DNA of 34,292 nucleotides from Bacteroidetes bacterium QH_10_64_37 (lineage in GTDB: Bacteria > Bacteroidota > Rhodothermia > Rhodothermales > Salinibacteraceae), in the NCBI GenBank assembly GCA_003023105.1, contig PXSZ01000002.1, positions 1-34,292 on the forward strand, in the 5' to 3' direction. The translations under genes were made by a program, and so were the position numbers. The notes under the pieces are model-generated. The model did no database searches, was not told the origin of the DNA, and worked only from the letters and a program-made list of their open reading frames with translations. How positions within the stretch are numbered: position 1 is the first letter of the stretch; every line of letters begins with the position of its first letter. Shown here in pieces: positions 7,712 to 15,111 of this stretch.

Positions 7712-8380
7712 TCAGGACGCTCCTCGAACCACAATAACGCACTCGCCCCGCACCTTCTTCTCCCCCGCGAAATACGACCGGACCTCTTCGAGCGTTCCCC
7801 GCTCGATTTCCTCGTGCATCTTTGTAAGCTCCCGGGCCACGGCGGCGAGGCGGTCGGGTCCGAGGTGCTCGATCAGGTCGTTCAGCGTGCGCAGCAGGCG
7901 GTGGGGCGATTCGTAGATCACGATGGTTCGCGGCTCCGTGGCGAGGATCGTCAGGCGCGTCTGCCGACCCTTCTTTTTCGGCAGAAATCCCTCGAACACG
8001 AAACGGTCGCTGGGAAGAGCGCTGCCTGTGAGGGCGGGGATGAGGGCCGTGGGACCGGGTAGGGCCTGCACCTCGATGTCTGCCTCCCAGCACGCCCGGG
8101 CCAGGTAGAAGCCCGGATCCGAAATGCCCGGCGAGCCGGCGTCGCTAATGAGGGCCACGTCGCGCCCCGCCCGCATGCGGGTGAGGAGCTCGGGCGCCTT
8201 TTCGCGCTCGTTGTGCTCGTGGTAGCTCGTGGTGGGCGTGTCGATGTCGTGATGATCCAGGAGGTGCCCGGAGGTGCGAGTGTCCTCACAGGCAATCAGG
8301 TCCACCTCGCGGAGCACCCGGAGCGCCCGGAGGGTGATGTCGTCCAGGTTGCCGATGGGGGTGGGGACGAGGTAGAGCAC
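7712..8380 (-). CDS. rsmI: 16S rRNA (cytidine-1402-2'-O)-methyltransferase
   Basis: A 222-residue tetrapyrrole-methylase-fold enzyme that 2'-O-methylates C1402 in the ribosomal P site with S-adenosylmethionine. Motifs are complete: LVPTPIGNLDDITLRAL at 4-20, LIACEDTRTS near 28, ALISDAGSPGISDPGF near 76, LPGPTALIPALTGS near 109, FVFEGFLPKKKGRQ near 127 and IVIYESPHRLL near 152. The start is GTG, and the frame does not extend further upstream. Its length is somewhat shorter than E. coli RsmI because the C-terminal extension is absent. It is followed by the thioredoxin-like and GT117 genes on the same strand. Confidence 0.94.
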   Translation of the reverse strand: MLYLVPTPIGNLDDITLRALRVLREVDLIACEDTRTSGHLLDHHDIDTPTTSYHEHNEREKAPELLTRMRAGRDVALISDAGSPGISDPGFYLARACWEADIEVQALPGPTALIPALTGSALPSDRFVFEGFLPKKKGRQTRLTILATEPRTIVIYESPHRLLRTLNDLIEHLGPDRLAAVARELTKMHEEIERGTLEEVRSYFAGEKKVRGECVIVVRGAS

Positions 8381-8396
8381 GAGAGCCGTGAGGGGT

Positions 8397-8444
8397 GGAC
8401 GTGTGGAGGTATGGAGATGTTGAGGTGTGGAAGTGTGGGGGTTA
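8397..8444 (+). repeat. Array of degenerate 8-nt units upstream of rsmI
   Basis: Six consecutive octamers in register, five of them fitting GGANGTGT with one or two changes (GGACGTGT, GGAGGTAT, GGAGATGT, TGAGGTGT, GGAAGTGT). It starts 17 bp upstream of the rsmI GTG and shares its consensus with the arrays at 2369 and 10145. It could lie in the rsmI leader. Confidence 0.55.
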
Positions 8445-8474
8445 TGCTCTGAAGTAAACGTCCGTTGTGGGGGT

Positions 8475-8565
8475 TACGTATCGTATTGCGCCCCGACAGC
8501 GGTCGGTATTGCATATTCCGCATTTTTCTTACGCAATACGCACTACGAAATACGCACTACGCGAT
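8475..8565. repeat. Heptamer-repeat hairpin element between lptF/G and rsmI
   Basis: The right arm, 8531-8565, is five 7-nt units in register that fit ACGNNNT (ACGCAAT, ACGCACT, ACGAAAT, ACGCACT, ACGCGAT). A left arm around 8475-8490 carries the reverse complement: CGTATTGCG at 8482-8490 pairs perfectly with CGCAATACG at 8532-8540. The two arms would enclose a loop of about 40 nt. Together with the adjacent octamer array this accounts for most of the 247-bp spacer. Confidence 0.6.
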
Positions 8566-8627
8566 ACTGAGCGCCTTCGAAGCGCAACGTACCGACGGAA
8601 CCCCTCACGATGTTCTTCCCCGCTGCA

Positions 8628-10067
8628 TTAGGCGTCGGGTTCTGCGGAGGTGAGCCAGTCCCAAAGGCGTCGGCGGAGGGGCGGGGTGGCCCCCAGGTCG
8701 AGCACGACGTACACCACCAGCCAGATCCCCGCGCCGGACATGATGAGGTTGGCGATCCACATCCCGAGCCACGGCGGAAAGAAGCCCCGCTCCGACAGCT
8801 TCTCGCCCTGAACCAGCGTGATCCAGTAGAACATGAAGATCCCGAGCGCGACGGCGCCGATGGTGGCGAGGCCGCCACGGCGAAGAGCCAGGCCCAGCGG
8901 CGCCCCGACAAACATGAAGATGAAGCACGCGAGCGCAATCGAAAACTTTTTGTAGAACTCGACCTGGTAGCTGCGGATGCGCTGGCGTTTCCATTTCGTG
9001 TCGCGCAGGGTATTTTGGATGGCGGACTGTACGTCTCGGGCACTCTGGGTAGCGGTCCGCACTATCGAACGGCGGTGGTTTACGTCGAGTCCGGTGAGGG
9101 CCACGTAGTTGGAGTCCCGCGTCGGCGGGGAGGAAGAAGAGGAGTCGATTCCCGACGGTGCCGGGGCGGACGTATCCGGGGAGAGATCTCGTTGGACTCG
9201 CTCGTACAGGGCGCGGTACTCGGACTCGCGCTGGGTCTTCAGCGAGTCGAGCGTGTTGAGGAGCTGCGGCGTGCGCATGGTTCGGGTGGACCGGGAGATC
9301 TCCTCCGATTCGGACCGCCGAAAGACGGCGTTGGACAAGGTGAACTGGATGCGATGACGGTCGAAGGTGAGCTGCTCGTACCGGTTGTCCGGATTGCTCC
9401 CGCTCGGAGGCAGCGAACGATGCATCACCCCGTCCCGCAGCGTAAGGGTGAGCCGGGCACCGTCGGCGTGCGACTCGATCACGCCCCGCTCGGCCTTGAT
9501 GACCGCCTGCCGGTTCCGCCCCTGCGTGTAGTCGTAGATGGTGACGTCGATGAGCTTGTTGGTCCCCGACGGTCGGTCTTCGACGAGAATGCTGTAGTCC
9601 TCCACCCCGTCGTAGAAGACGCCCGGCTGGAGCTCAAAGCCGGGTCGCTTGCCTCGAATGTCGCTCCAGAGCTGGCGGGCCCGGTGATTGGCCTCCGGAA
9701 GCATCACGTTGTTGAAGTAAATCATCCCGCCCATGAGCCCCGTGGCCACCACCAGAGTGGGCCACACGATTTGGCCGAAGGAGATGCCGGTGCTCTTGAT
9801 GACGGTGTAGTATTGCGACTCGGCGAGCCCTCCGAAGGCCATGAGGGCAGCCAGCAGCACCGACATGGGCACCGCCAGCACCACCATGTACGCCAGGTTG
9901 TAAACGATAAGCTCGATGATGACGGGGATCGGGATCCCCTTCCCCGCAATCTCGGGCAGCCACCGGATCAGAAACTGCATCAGCAGTAAAAACATGAGCG
10001 TGCCCAGCCACCCGAAGAAGGGACCGGGCAGCCGTCGCAGTATGATCCAGTGAAGCCGACGCAGCAT
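8628..10067 (-). CDS. LptF/LptG (YjgP/YjgQ) family lipopolysaccharide-export permease
   Basis: A 479-residue inner-membrane permease of the ABC-type LptB2FG exporter that lifts lipopolysaccharide towards the LptC/A bridge. The N-terminal half has three hydrophobic helices (about 15-35, 45-70 and 95-118) with the family segment MAFGGLAESQYYTVIKSTGI near 70-90. A large periplasmic beta-jellyroll domain follows (about 130-370; YDYTQGRNRQAVIKAERG, LTLRDGVMHR), with an insert rich in Ser/Pro/Asp near 320. Three C-terminal helices come last (KKFSIALACFIFMFVGAPLG). Only one paralogue is present here, so F versus G cannot be decided. I chose the ATG at 10067 because it directly precedes the first helix. 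Confidence 0.86.
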   Translation of the reverse strand: MLRRLHWIILRRLPGPFFGWLGTLMFLLLMQFLIRWLPEIAGKGIPIPVIIELIVYNLAYMVVLAVPMSVLLAALMAFGGLAESQYYTVIKSTGISFGQIVWPTLVVATGLMGGMIYFNNVMLPEANHRARQLWSDIRGKRPGFELQPGVFYDGVEDYSILVEDRPSGTNKLIDVTIYDYTQGRNRQAVIKAERGVIESHADGARLTLTLRDGVMHRSLPPSGSNPDNRYEQLTFDRHRIQFTLSNAVFRRSESEEISRSTRTMRTPQLLNTLDSLKTQRESEYRALYERVQRDLSPDTSAPAPSGIDSSSSSPPTRDSNYVALTGLDVNHRRSIVRTATQSARDVQSAIQNTLRDTKWKRQRIRSYQVEFYKKFSIALACFIFMFVGAPLGLALRRGGLATIGAVALGIFMFYWITLVQGEKLSERGFFPPWLGMWIANLIMSGAGIWLVVYVVLDLGATPPLRRRLWDWLTSAEPDA

Positions 10068-10144
10068 GAAAGTATCGGTTCGCCAAGAGAGCGCGCCTCG
10101 TAAATCGTCACCACTCCGTGTAAGGATCGCCAATGGTCACGCCA

Positions 10145-10176
10145 ACGGGTGTGGGCGTCTGGGCGTTTGGGGGGAG
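10145..10176 (+). repeat. Short 8-nt unit array upstream of the lptF/G-like gene
   Basis: Four octamers in register, including GGGCGTCT and GGGCGTTT, similar to the arrays at 2369 and 8397. It lies in the 249-bp divergent spacer between the lptF/G-like gene and the broken metallo-beta-lactamase-fold gene. Nothing else was recognised in that spacer. Confidence 0.4.
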
Positions 10177-10316
10177 AAGACGCAGATCCTCACATTTCAG
10201 CAAACGCCAGGCTCGAAACTCATGTTCGTAGTTGCGTCGGATCTTCCCCGAACGGCGAAGATTGATTGATGAGACCGGTCCATCTGTTCTCTTTCCCGAG
10301 CCGCTCACGTCCGCCG

Positions 10317-10915
10317 ATGCAGGTCGAGCCGTTTGCCTTCAACCCCTTCATGACGAACTGCTACCTCTGCCACGACCAGGGCGAGGCGGTGCTCATCGAC
10401 GCAAGCTGCGACACGTCCGCCACCTGCTCCTCACCCACGCCCACGTCGACCACATCTTCGGATGCCGGTTTTTCGAGGACCGGTTTGGGCAGCGGTTCCA
10501 GGCCCACGAGGCGGCGGTTCCCTTCATCGAGCGGGCCGACGAGCAGGCCACGGCCTTCGGAGTGGAGGTCGACCCGCCGTCCGTCCCCACGACGTTCCTG
10601 GCGGAGGACGACACCATTTCCTTCGGGGACGTGACCCTCGAGATTCTGCACACGCCCGGCCACTCGCCCGACTCCATCTCCTTCGTCCACCGCCCGAGCC
10701 GGCAAGCCGTTACGGGCGACGTTCTCTTCCAAAACTCGATTGGCCGCACGCAGGGCCTCCCACAGACCTCCCGGACGCAGCTCCTGGACTCGATCACTGA
10801 GAAGCTCCTCCCCCTCGGCGACGACTTCACGATCTATCCCGGCCACGGCCCCACGACCACCATCGGCCGGGAACGCGCACAGAACCCGTTTGTGCAGGAG
10901 GCGCTTCAGCAGTAG
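10317..10915 (+). pseudogene. Metallo-beta-lactamase-fold hydrolase broken by a frameshifting deletion
   Basis: The family is a glyoxalase-II-like MBL-fold hydrolase. The first frame (ATG 10317) gives a normal N-terminus, FAFNPFMTNCYLCHD then GEAVLIDAS. The rest continues in another frame from about 10415: VRHLLLTHAHVDHIFGC, with the zinc motif HAHVDH at 10436-10453, then LHTPGHSPDSISF, VTGDVLFQNSIGRT and YPGHGPTTTIGRER, ending at the TAG at 10913. Relatives have roughly 18-20 residues between DAS-C and the THxHxDH strand. Here they are missing and the frame changes, which fits loss of 3n+1 nucleotides near 10410-10417. All downstream metal ligands are intact, so the damage is recent or a sequence error. 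It converges with bshA (3 bp between ends). Confidence 0.75.
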
Positions 10916-10918
10916 AGG

Positions 10919-12067
10919 CTACGCGCCGGCGGGGACGGCGGCCTCGCGGACGCGCTCGTAATACTCCTCGTACCGGGGCACCACCCGGTCAATGTCGAAC
11001 GTCTCGACCGCTCGCCTCCGAGCGGCCGACGCCATTTCGTCGTGCAATTCGTCGTCAGTCAGCAACCGTCGGGTGCACTCGGTGAACGCTTCCACGTCGT
11101 CCAGCGGACAGAGGAAGCCGGTCTCGCCGTGCACGATGAGCTCCGGCAGGCCCCCCACGTCGGTCGCCACCACGGGCACCTCACAGGCCATCGCTTCGAG
11201 GGCCGCGAGGCCGAAGGTTTCCGATCCACTCGGCATGAGAAATACGTCGGCGATCGACAAAATTTCCTCGACCGGATCCTGCTTGCCGAGGAAGCGCACG
11301 TCGTCGAACACCCCGAGCTCTCGGGCCTTGCGCTCCGTGGGCACGCGGTCCGGGCCGTCGCCCACCAGCAGGAGCTTTACGTTCGAGGCGCCATTCTGCA
11401 GTCGGTGAAAGACCTCGACGACCTGTTGGGCGTTCTTGACGGGGCGGAAGTTGGAGATGTGAACGATGACTTTTTCCCCGTTCGGGCAGAGCGCCTGCTT
11501 GAAGTGCTCCTTGTCCTGGCGCACGAAGCGGTCCGTGTCGATGAAATTGGGGATCACCTCGATGTCTTTGGTGACCTCGAAGTGATCGTAGGTTTCCTGA
11601 CGGAGATGCTTGGAGACGGCTGTGACGCCGTCGGACTCGTTGATCGACCACGCAACGACGGGCGCGAACGAGGGATCCTGGCCGATGAGGGTGATGTCGG
11701 TGCCGTGGAGGGTGGTGACCACGGGGAGCTCCAGGTGCTCCGCGTTCAGAATCTGGCGGGCCATCACCGCGCTCGATGCGTGGGGGAGCGCGTAGTGCAC
11801 GTGCAGGAGGTCGAGCCCCACGTGCTTGGCGATGTCCACCATCTTGCTGGTGAGCGAGAGGGTGTAGGGCGGGTAGTCGAAAAGCGGATAGCTCTGGACG
11901 TTGACCTCGTGGAAGAAAATGTTGCCGGCGACGTGGGAGAGTCGGAACGGCAGGTCCGACGCGATAAAATGAATTTCGTGACCGTGTTCGGCGAGGGCTT
12001 TCCCGAGCTCCGTGGCGACCACCCCGCTACCGCCATAGGTGGGATAACAGGTGATGCCGATCTTCAT
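10919..12067 (-). CDS. bshA: N-acetyl-alpha-D-glucosaminyl L-malate synthase (bacillithiol pathway)
   Basis: A 382-residue GT4 glycosyltransferase that joins GlcNAc from UDP-GlcNAc to L-malate, the first step of bacillithiol synthesis. The BshA-type N-terminus is clear: KIGITCYPTYGGSGVVATELG, HEIHFIASDLPFRL, FFHEVNVQSYPLFDYPPY. HVHYALPHA and TTLHGTDITLIG follow, then the nucleotide-sugar domain with HISNFRPVKN, LVGDGPDR and the EX7E motif in GSETFGLAALEAMA near 290. Its length is typical. Making bacillithiol also needs BshB and BshC, which are not in this window. A 443-bp spacer separates it from the divergent outer-membrane barrel genes. Confidence 0.93.
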   Translation of the reverse strand: MKIGITCYPTYGGSGVVATELGKALAEHGHEIHFIASDLPFRLSHVAGNIFFHEVNVQSYPLFDYPPYTLSLTSKMVDIAKHVGLDLLHVHYALPHASSAVMARQILNAEHLELPVVTTLHGTDITLIGQDPSFAPVVAWSINESDGVTAVSKHLRQETYDHFEVTKDIEVIPNFIDTDRFVRQDKEHFKQALCPNGEKVIVHISNFRPVKNAQQVVEVFHRLQNGASNVKLLLVGDGPDRVPTERKARELGVFDDVRFLGKQDPVEEILSIADVFLMPSGSETFGLAALEAMACEVPVVATDVGGLPELIVHGETGFLCPLDDVEAFTECTRRLLTDDELHDEMASAARRRAVETFDIDRVVPRYEEYYERVREAAVPAGA

Positions 12068-12378
12068 GGGAGGGTGCAGCCAAGGGCTTGAAATACAGAG
12101 GGTGGGAAGGGGGCGCCGAGTCTTTGTCGGACTCGTTGCCCCTACTCCTTTTCAGGAATGAGGTTGCAGAAAGCGAGGGTCAAGCCCCTCGCTCCGGAGA
12201 ACGGATTGTAATGACCCTGAAAGAATCCGCTCCGCTTGCGTGGAGGTGGTTTGCGTGGACGTGCTGAGCTCGTTCTTGGAGATGCTCTTCGTGCGGCCTG
12301 AGAACGCTCGTCCCTCGGTTTCTCCGGACGATGGAGGAGAGGGACCCCGACGTGCCACGGGAACTCTGTCCGCGACGC

Positions 12379-12480
12379 GTTACTTTCTACAGTGGAGGGG
12401 CGTCTTTCTGTGTGTAGGAACCGCTCGCTTACGACCCGCAGGCGGTTGGGACGGGCGCCACATCACCCGCACACCCTCTC
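12379..12480 (+). promoter_or_regulatory. Conserved leader (copy A) before the first barrel gene
   Basis: About 100 nt beginning GTTACTTTCT and ending CACACCCTCTC are repeated with high similarity at 13268-13367, in the same position before the paralogous barrel gene. Shared blocks include GGGACGGGCGCC and ACGACCC. It probably holds the promoter and 5' untranslated region. The preceding 12068-12378 contains no gene I can support, only an 8-bp hairpin at 12172-12193. Confidence 0.5.
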
Positions 12481-12510
12481 GTCAGCCTGATCATATCTCC
12501 CACGTCAACC

Positions 12511-13149
12511 ATGTCCCTCACGCACTCTTCGGTGAAACGGATCGCGGGTTCTGCCCTTCTGGCCCTTCTGCTTCTCGGCATGTCGGGGACCCCGGCTCGG
12601 GCTCAGCTTGGAGTAGCTGCTGGGCTAAACTTTGAGTCTCTGGACGACATCGAGACGACCACGGATGCCGACCAGAATGCAACGGTCGAGAACGCGACCG
12701 GGTACCACATTGGGCTTGTTTACGACCTCGGCGCCGGGCCCGTCAAATTGCGGCCGGGGCTGTTCTACCGAAACGTCGGGACCTACGACGTCCCAGAGGT
12801 TGGCGAGGTCGACGTGACGGCTTTTGAAGTGCCCGTGGACGTTCGGGTGAGTCTTCTCCCGGCCTCCCCCGTAGGTCCGTACCTGCTCGGCGGGCCGAAG
12901 GCATTTTTGCCCCAAAGTGAAAATGACGCCTTCGGCGACGGACTCGAGGATGTCTCGTTCGTTTTCGATGTCGGAGTCGGCGCGGACGTGTCGCTCCCCG
13001 GCGCCGGACTGACGCTGCAGCCCGAGTTGCGGTACGAGTTCGGCGCCACGGATTACGTGGACGAAAGCTTTGAGATTGGAGACACTACGTTCAATCCGAG
13101 TGAGCGGAAACTCAGTGCCTTCGCGCTTCGTCTGAACGTTGTACTGTAG
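12511..13149 (+). CDS. Outer-membrane beta-barrel protein, porT-like, copy A
   Basis: A 212-residue exported protein with a signal peptide (residues 1-32; hydrophobic core ALLALLLLGM, cleavage after ARAQ). Alternating strands typical of small eight-stranded barrels follow: LGVAAGLNFES, ATGYHIGLVYDLG, VKLRPGLFYRNVG, FEVPVDVRVSL, PYLLGGPKAFL, VGVGADVSL, LTLQPELRYEFG, ending FALRLNVVL. The terminal hydrophobic residue in a beta-strand is the usual barrel-insertion signal. Extracellular loops are Asp/Glu rich. The next gene is a clear paralogue with the same strand order. The specific role (porin, adhesin or structural) cannot be read from the sequence. Confidence 0.8.
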   Translation: MSLTHSSVKRIAGSALLALLLLGMSGTPARAQLGVAAGLNFESLDDIETTTDADQNATVENATGYHIGLVYDLGAGPVKLRPGLFYRNVGTYDVPEVGEVDVTAFEVPVDVRVSLLPASPVGPYLLGGPKAFLPQSENDAFGDGLEDVSFVFDVGVGADVSLPGAGLTLQPELRYEFGATDYVDESFEIGDTTFNPSERKLSAFALRLNVVL

Positions 13150-13267
13150 ATCTGAACATTGTAGATCGGTCCGGATCTTTTCAATTCTTCTTCCGGTCCG
13201 CTGTCTGCACCGTCGGGTAACAGGCGGTCGCAGGAATAGGAAGTATCGCGCGGCGGGACAGCCCCGT

Positions 13268-13367
13268 GTTACTTTCTGCAGTGGGAAGACGCCTTTCCCT
13301 GTGCGTGGGAACCGTCCACGACCCACAAGCGGTCGGGACGGGCGCCCCATCAGTCGCACACCCTCTC
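13268..13367 (+). promoter_or_regulatory. Conserved leader (copy B) before the second barrel gene
   Basis: Near-copy of 12379-12480, again ending about 30 nt before the start codon. Conservation over the full 100 nt, comparable to that of the coding regions, shows that the tandem duplication included the regulatory region and that the leader has been kept. Confidence 0.5.
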
Positions 13368-13395
13368 ATCAATCCTCTCATCAATCATCAATCTT

Positions 13396-14019
13396 ATGTC
13401 AACCCTGTCTTTCATGCACGCTTCGATCAAACGAATCACAGGTTCTGCCCTTCTTGTCCTTTTGCTTCTCGGCATTTCGGGAATCCCGGCCCACGCCCAG
13501 TTCGGAGTGGCGGCGGGTCTCAACTTCGAGTCGGCCGACGACATCCAGCTCGGCGATGGCGACGAGGCGACCTTCGAAAACGCGACGGGCTACCACGTCG
13601 GTATCGTCTACGATGGTGGGAGCGGGCCGCTCAAGGTTCGGCCCGGGTTGTTCTACCGAGAGGTCGGGGAGTACGATATCCCGAACAACCAGGTCGAGAT
13701 AGATCGACTTGAGGTCCCCGTGGATGTTAAACTCACACTCCCTGTTCAGGCCGTCAAGCCGTACCTGCTCGGGGGACCCATGGTGGTCTTTCCGCAAGTG
13801 GGAGATGACTTCGGGGATGACTTCAGAGACGTGGCGTACTCGGTAAACGTTGGAGTCGGGGTCACCATTCCACTTGGTCAGGGAGCCACCCTGCAGCCCG
13901 AAGTGCGATACGAGTACGGAATCAACGAATACGTGGGAGACGACGGCGACCTCTTCGGGGATGCAGAGGACTCGCCTCGATTTCAGGGCTTCGCGCTCCG
14001 TCTCCACGCAACGTTTTAG
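13396..14019 (+). CDS. Outer-membrane beta-barrel protein, porT-like, copy B
   Basis: A 207-residue paralogue of the preceding protein, aligned from signal peptide to last strand: ALLVLLLLGISGIPAHAQ, FGVAAGLNFESADD, ATGYHVGIVYDGG, VRPGLFYREVG, LEVPVDVKLTL, PYLLGGPMVVF, VGVGVTIPL, ATLQPEVRYEYG, ending FALRLHATF. The codon aligned with the start of copy A is CTG here. This copy instead uses an ATG three codons upstream (13396), which is ACG in copy A. The ATG at 13414 is an alternative. Loop sequences diverge more than strands, as expected for surface-exposed parts. Confidence 0.8.
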   Translation: MSTLSFMHASIKRITGSALLVLLLLGISGIPAHAQFGVAAGLNFESADDIQLGDGDEATFENATGYHVGIVYDGGSGPLKVRPGLFYREVGEYDIPNNQVEIDRLEVPVDVKLTLPVQAVKPYLLGGPMVVFPQVGDDFGDDFRDVAYSVNVGVGVTIPLGQGATLQPEVRYEYGINEYVGDDGDLFGDAEDSPRFQGFALRLHATF

Positions 14020-14048
14020 GGGAGGAGCAACGCCTTGCAGTTTTCCCT

Positions 14049-14078
14049 CGCCCGCCGTCCCGATCGGGGCGGCGGGCG
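14049..14078. terminator. Strong GC hairpin between convergent genes
   Basis: A 30-nt near-perfect palindrome, with outer arms CGCCCGCCG and CGGCGGGCG and an inner CCCGATCGGG, interrupted only by one G-U pair. It starts 30 nt after the stop of barrel copy B and faces the hydrolase gene from the other side. No T-run follows on either strand, so factor-independent termination is uncertain. Confidence 0.45.
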
Positions 14079-14155
14079 ATTGCGTTGGGGCCGGAGGTGT
14101 CCGCCTCGGGGACGAAATAGATCGGCCTATACCGGCGCAGTTGCCGAGCCGTCGG

Positions 14156-14833
14156 CTATGAGGTTTTTTCGTAGAACCGGAAGCGCCGATCGTCGACCGT
14201 GTACCGGCGCCGGTTCGGCGGCACGAAGTGGGAGCTCTCTGCCCAGTACGGCGCCAGTTGCCCCTCCATCGACCGCTCGCTGTAGAAATGCCGCGTCTCA
14301 ATCGAAAACGGGCGGTACACTGGCGCGGCGCGGCGCACGTAGTGGGCCACCCACAGGGCCTGCTGCCACTGCGGCAGGGGCGTCTCCGGCCCCAACTGCC
14401 TCAGAAACGAGCGTTTCGAGGAGCCGGGGTTGAAGGCACTGAACTGGTAGGGATCGAGTACAACCCCACGGTAGGTCGATTTGCCTCGGTAGCGGGTCTC
14501 TACGCGATTGCGGACCACCCAGGCGACCAGCTCTTGCTCGTGGGGCAATTTCGTTTCCGAGTAGATGGCGCGGGCGAGCCAGAGGGTCGGTTCGTCCACC
14601 TCGACCGGCGGAGCGATAGACGCGCTCAATTGAGACGAGGCCGGAGCGTACGCGGCACTCAACTGTTCGAACGACGCTTCCTGAGACTGTGACGGCGCCC
14701 CCTGGAGAGCGCAGACAGAACGCCCGGACCGGGCCGACGGCGCGTCTCGAGGGGCAAGGGGCGCCGGCATGTAGGCGGCCGAAAGAAGGAGCGTACCGAA
14801 GGACGCGCAGAGAAAAAACGTCCGCTTGTTCAT
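14156..14833 (-). CDS. SleB-like cell-wall hydrolase (Hydrolase_2 family)
   Basis: A 225-residue exported protein. The N-terminal hydrophobic segment (residues 2-20, FFLCASFGTLLLSAA) is a signal peptide or anchor, followed by a Ser/Ala/Pro-rich linker to about residue 90. The C-terminal domain has the SleB/CwlJ pattern: LWLARAIYSETKLPHEQELVAW near 97 with the catalytic-type Glu, VVRNRVETRYRG, and YQFSAFNPG near 143. In the family this domain cleaves peptidoglycan glycan strands as a lytic transglycosylase. I chose the ATG at 14833 because the 39 upstream codons are Arg/Pro rich and unlike an export signal. It is divergent from pdxB. Confidence 0.78.
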   Translation of the reverse strand: MNKRTFFLCASFGTLLLSAAYMPAPLAPRDAPSARSGRSVCALQGAPSQSQEASFEQLSAAYAPASSQLSASIAPPVEVDEPTLWLARAIYSETKLPHEQELVAWVVRNRVETRYRGKSTYRGVVLDPYQFSAFNPGSSKRSFLRQLGPETPLPQWQQALWVAHYVRRAAPVYRPFSIETRHFYSERSMEGQLAPYWAESSHFVPPNRRRYTVDDRRFRFYEKTS

Positions 14834-15063
14834 AGGCCGGTATCTGTTGTTGGAAGGCCTCCGAAACGGTGGGCGAGGCAAGAGGAAGCGAGGCGCCTCT
14901 CGGGGAAATGCGCGACGACAAAAAGCATCGCCGCAAGATGTCCACCGCAACAGCGCAAATAACTACGCCCCCCCGCCCCGAGTTTCCGGTAATAGATCTA
15001 ACCGTACTGAAATGTCAGGATTTGGACGTATGATTGCGTTATTCACGGTCGGTTAGTGTTTAG

Positions 15064-15092
15064 TTGACGAGTCGTTTTCTCTCGCTTAATCG
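15064..15092 (+). promoter_or_regulatory. Candidate promoter of pdxB
   Basis: TTGACG (15064-15069) is followed after 17 nt by TAATCG (15087-15092), which would start transcription about a dozen bases before the GTG chosen for pdxB. The -10 match is only moderate. Confidence 0.35.
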
Positions 15093-15111
15093 TTCTTCAG
15101 TACAGTATACC

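Noticed and set aside
8531..8565. CRISPR array
   Set aside because: Units are 7 nt, contiguous and degenerate, with no spacers and no cas genes. The same applies to the other repeat arrays.
10317..10915. Programmed frameshift in the MBL-fold gene
   Set aside because: A frameshift alone would not explain the missing 18-20 residues, and there is no slippery heptamer or stimulatory structure at the junction.
12152..12358. A 68-codon minus-strand open frame in the bshA-barrel spacer
   Set aside because: Ser/Thr-rich translation, no ribosome-binding site or motif, and nothing to separate it from chance in GC-rich sequence.
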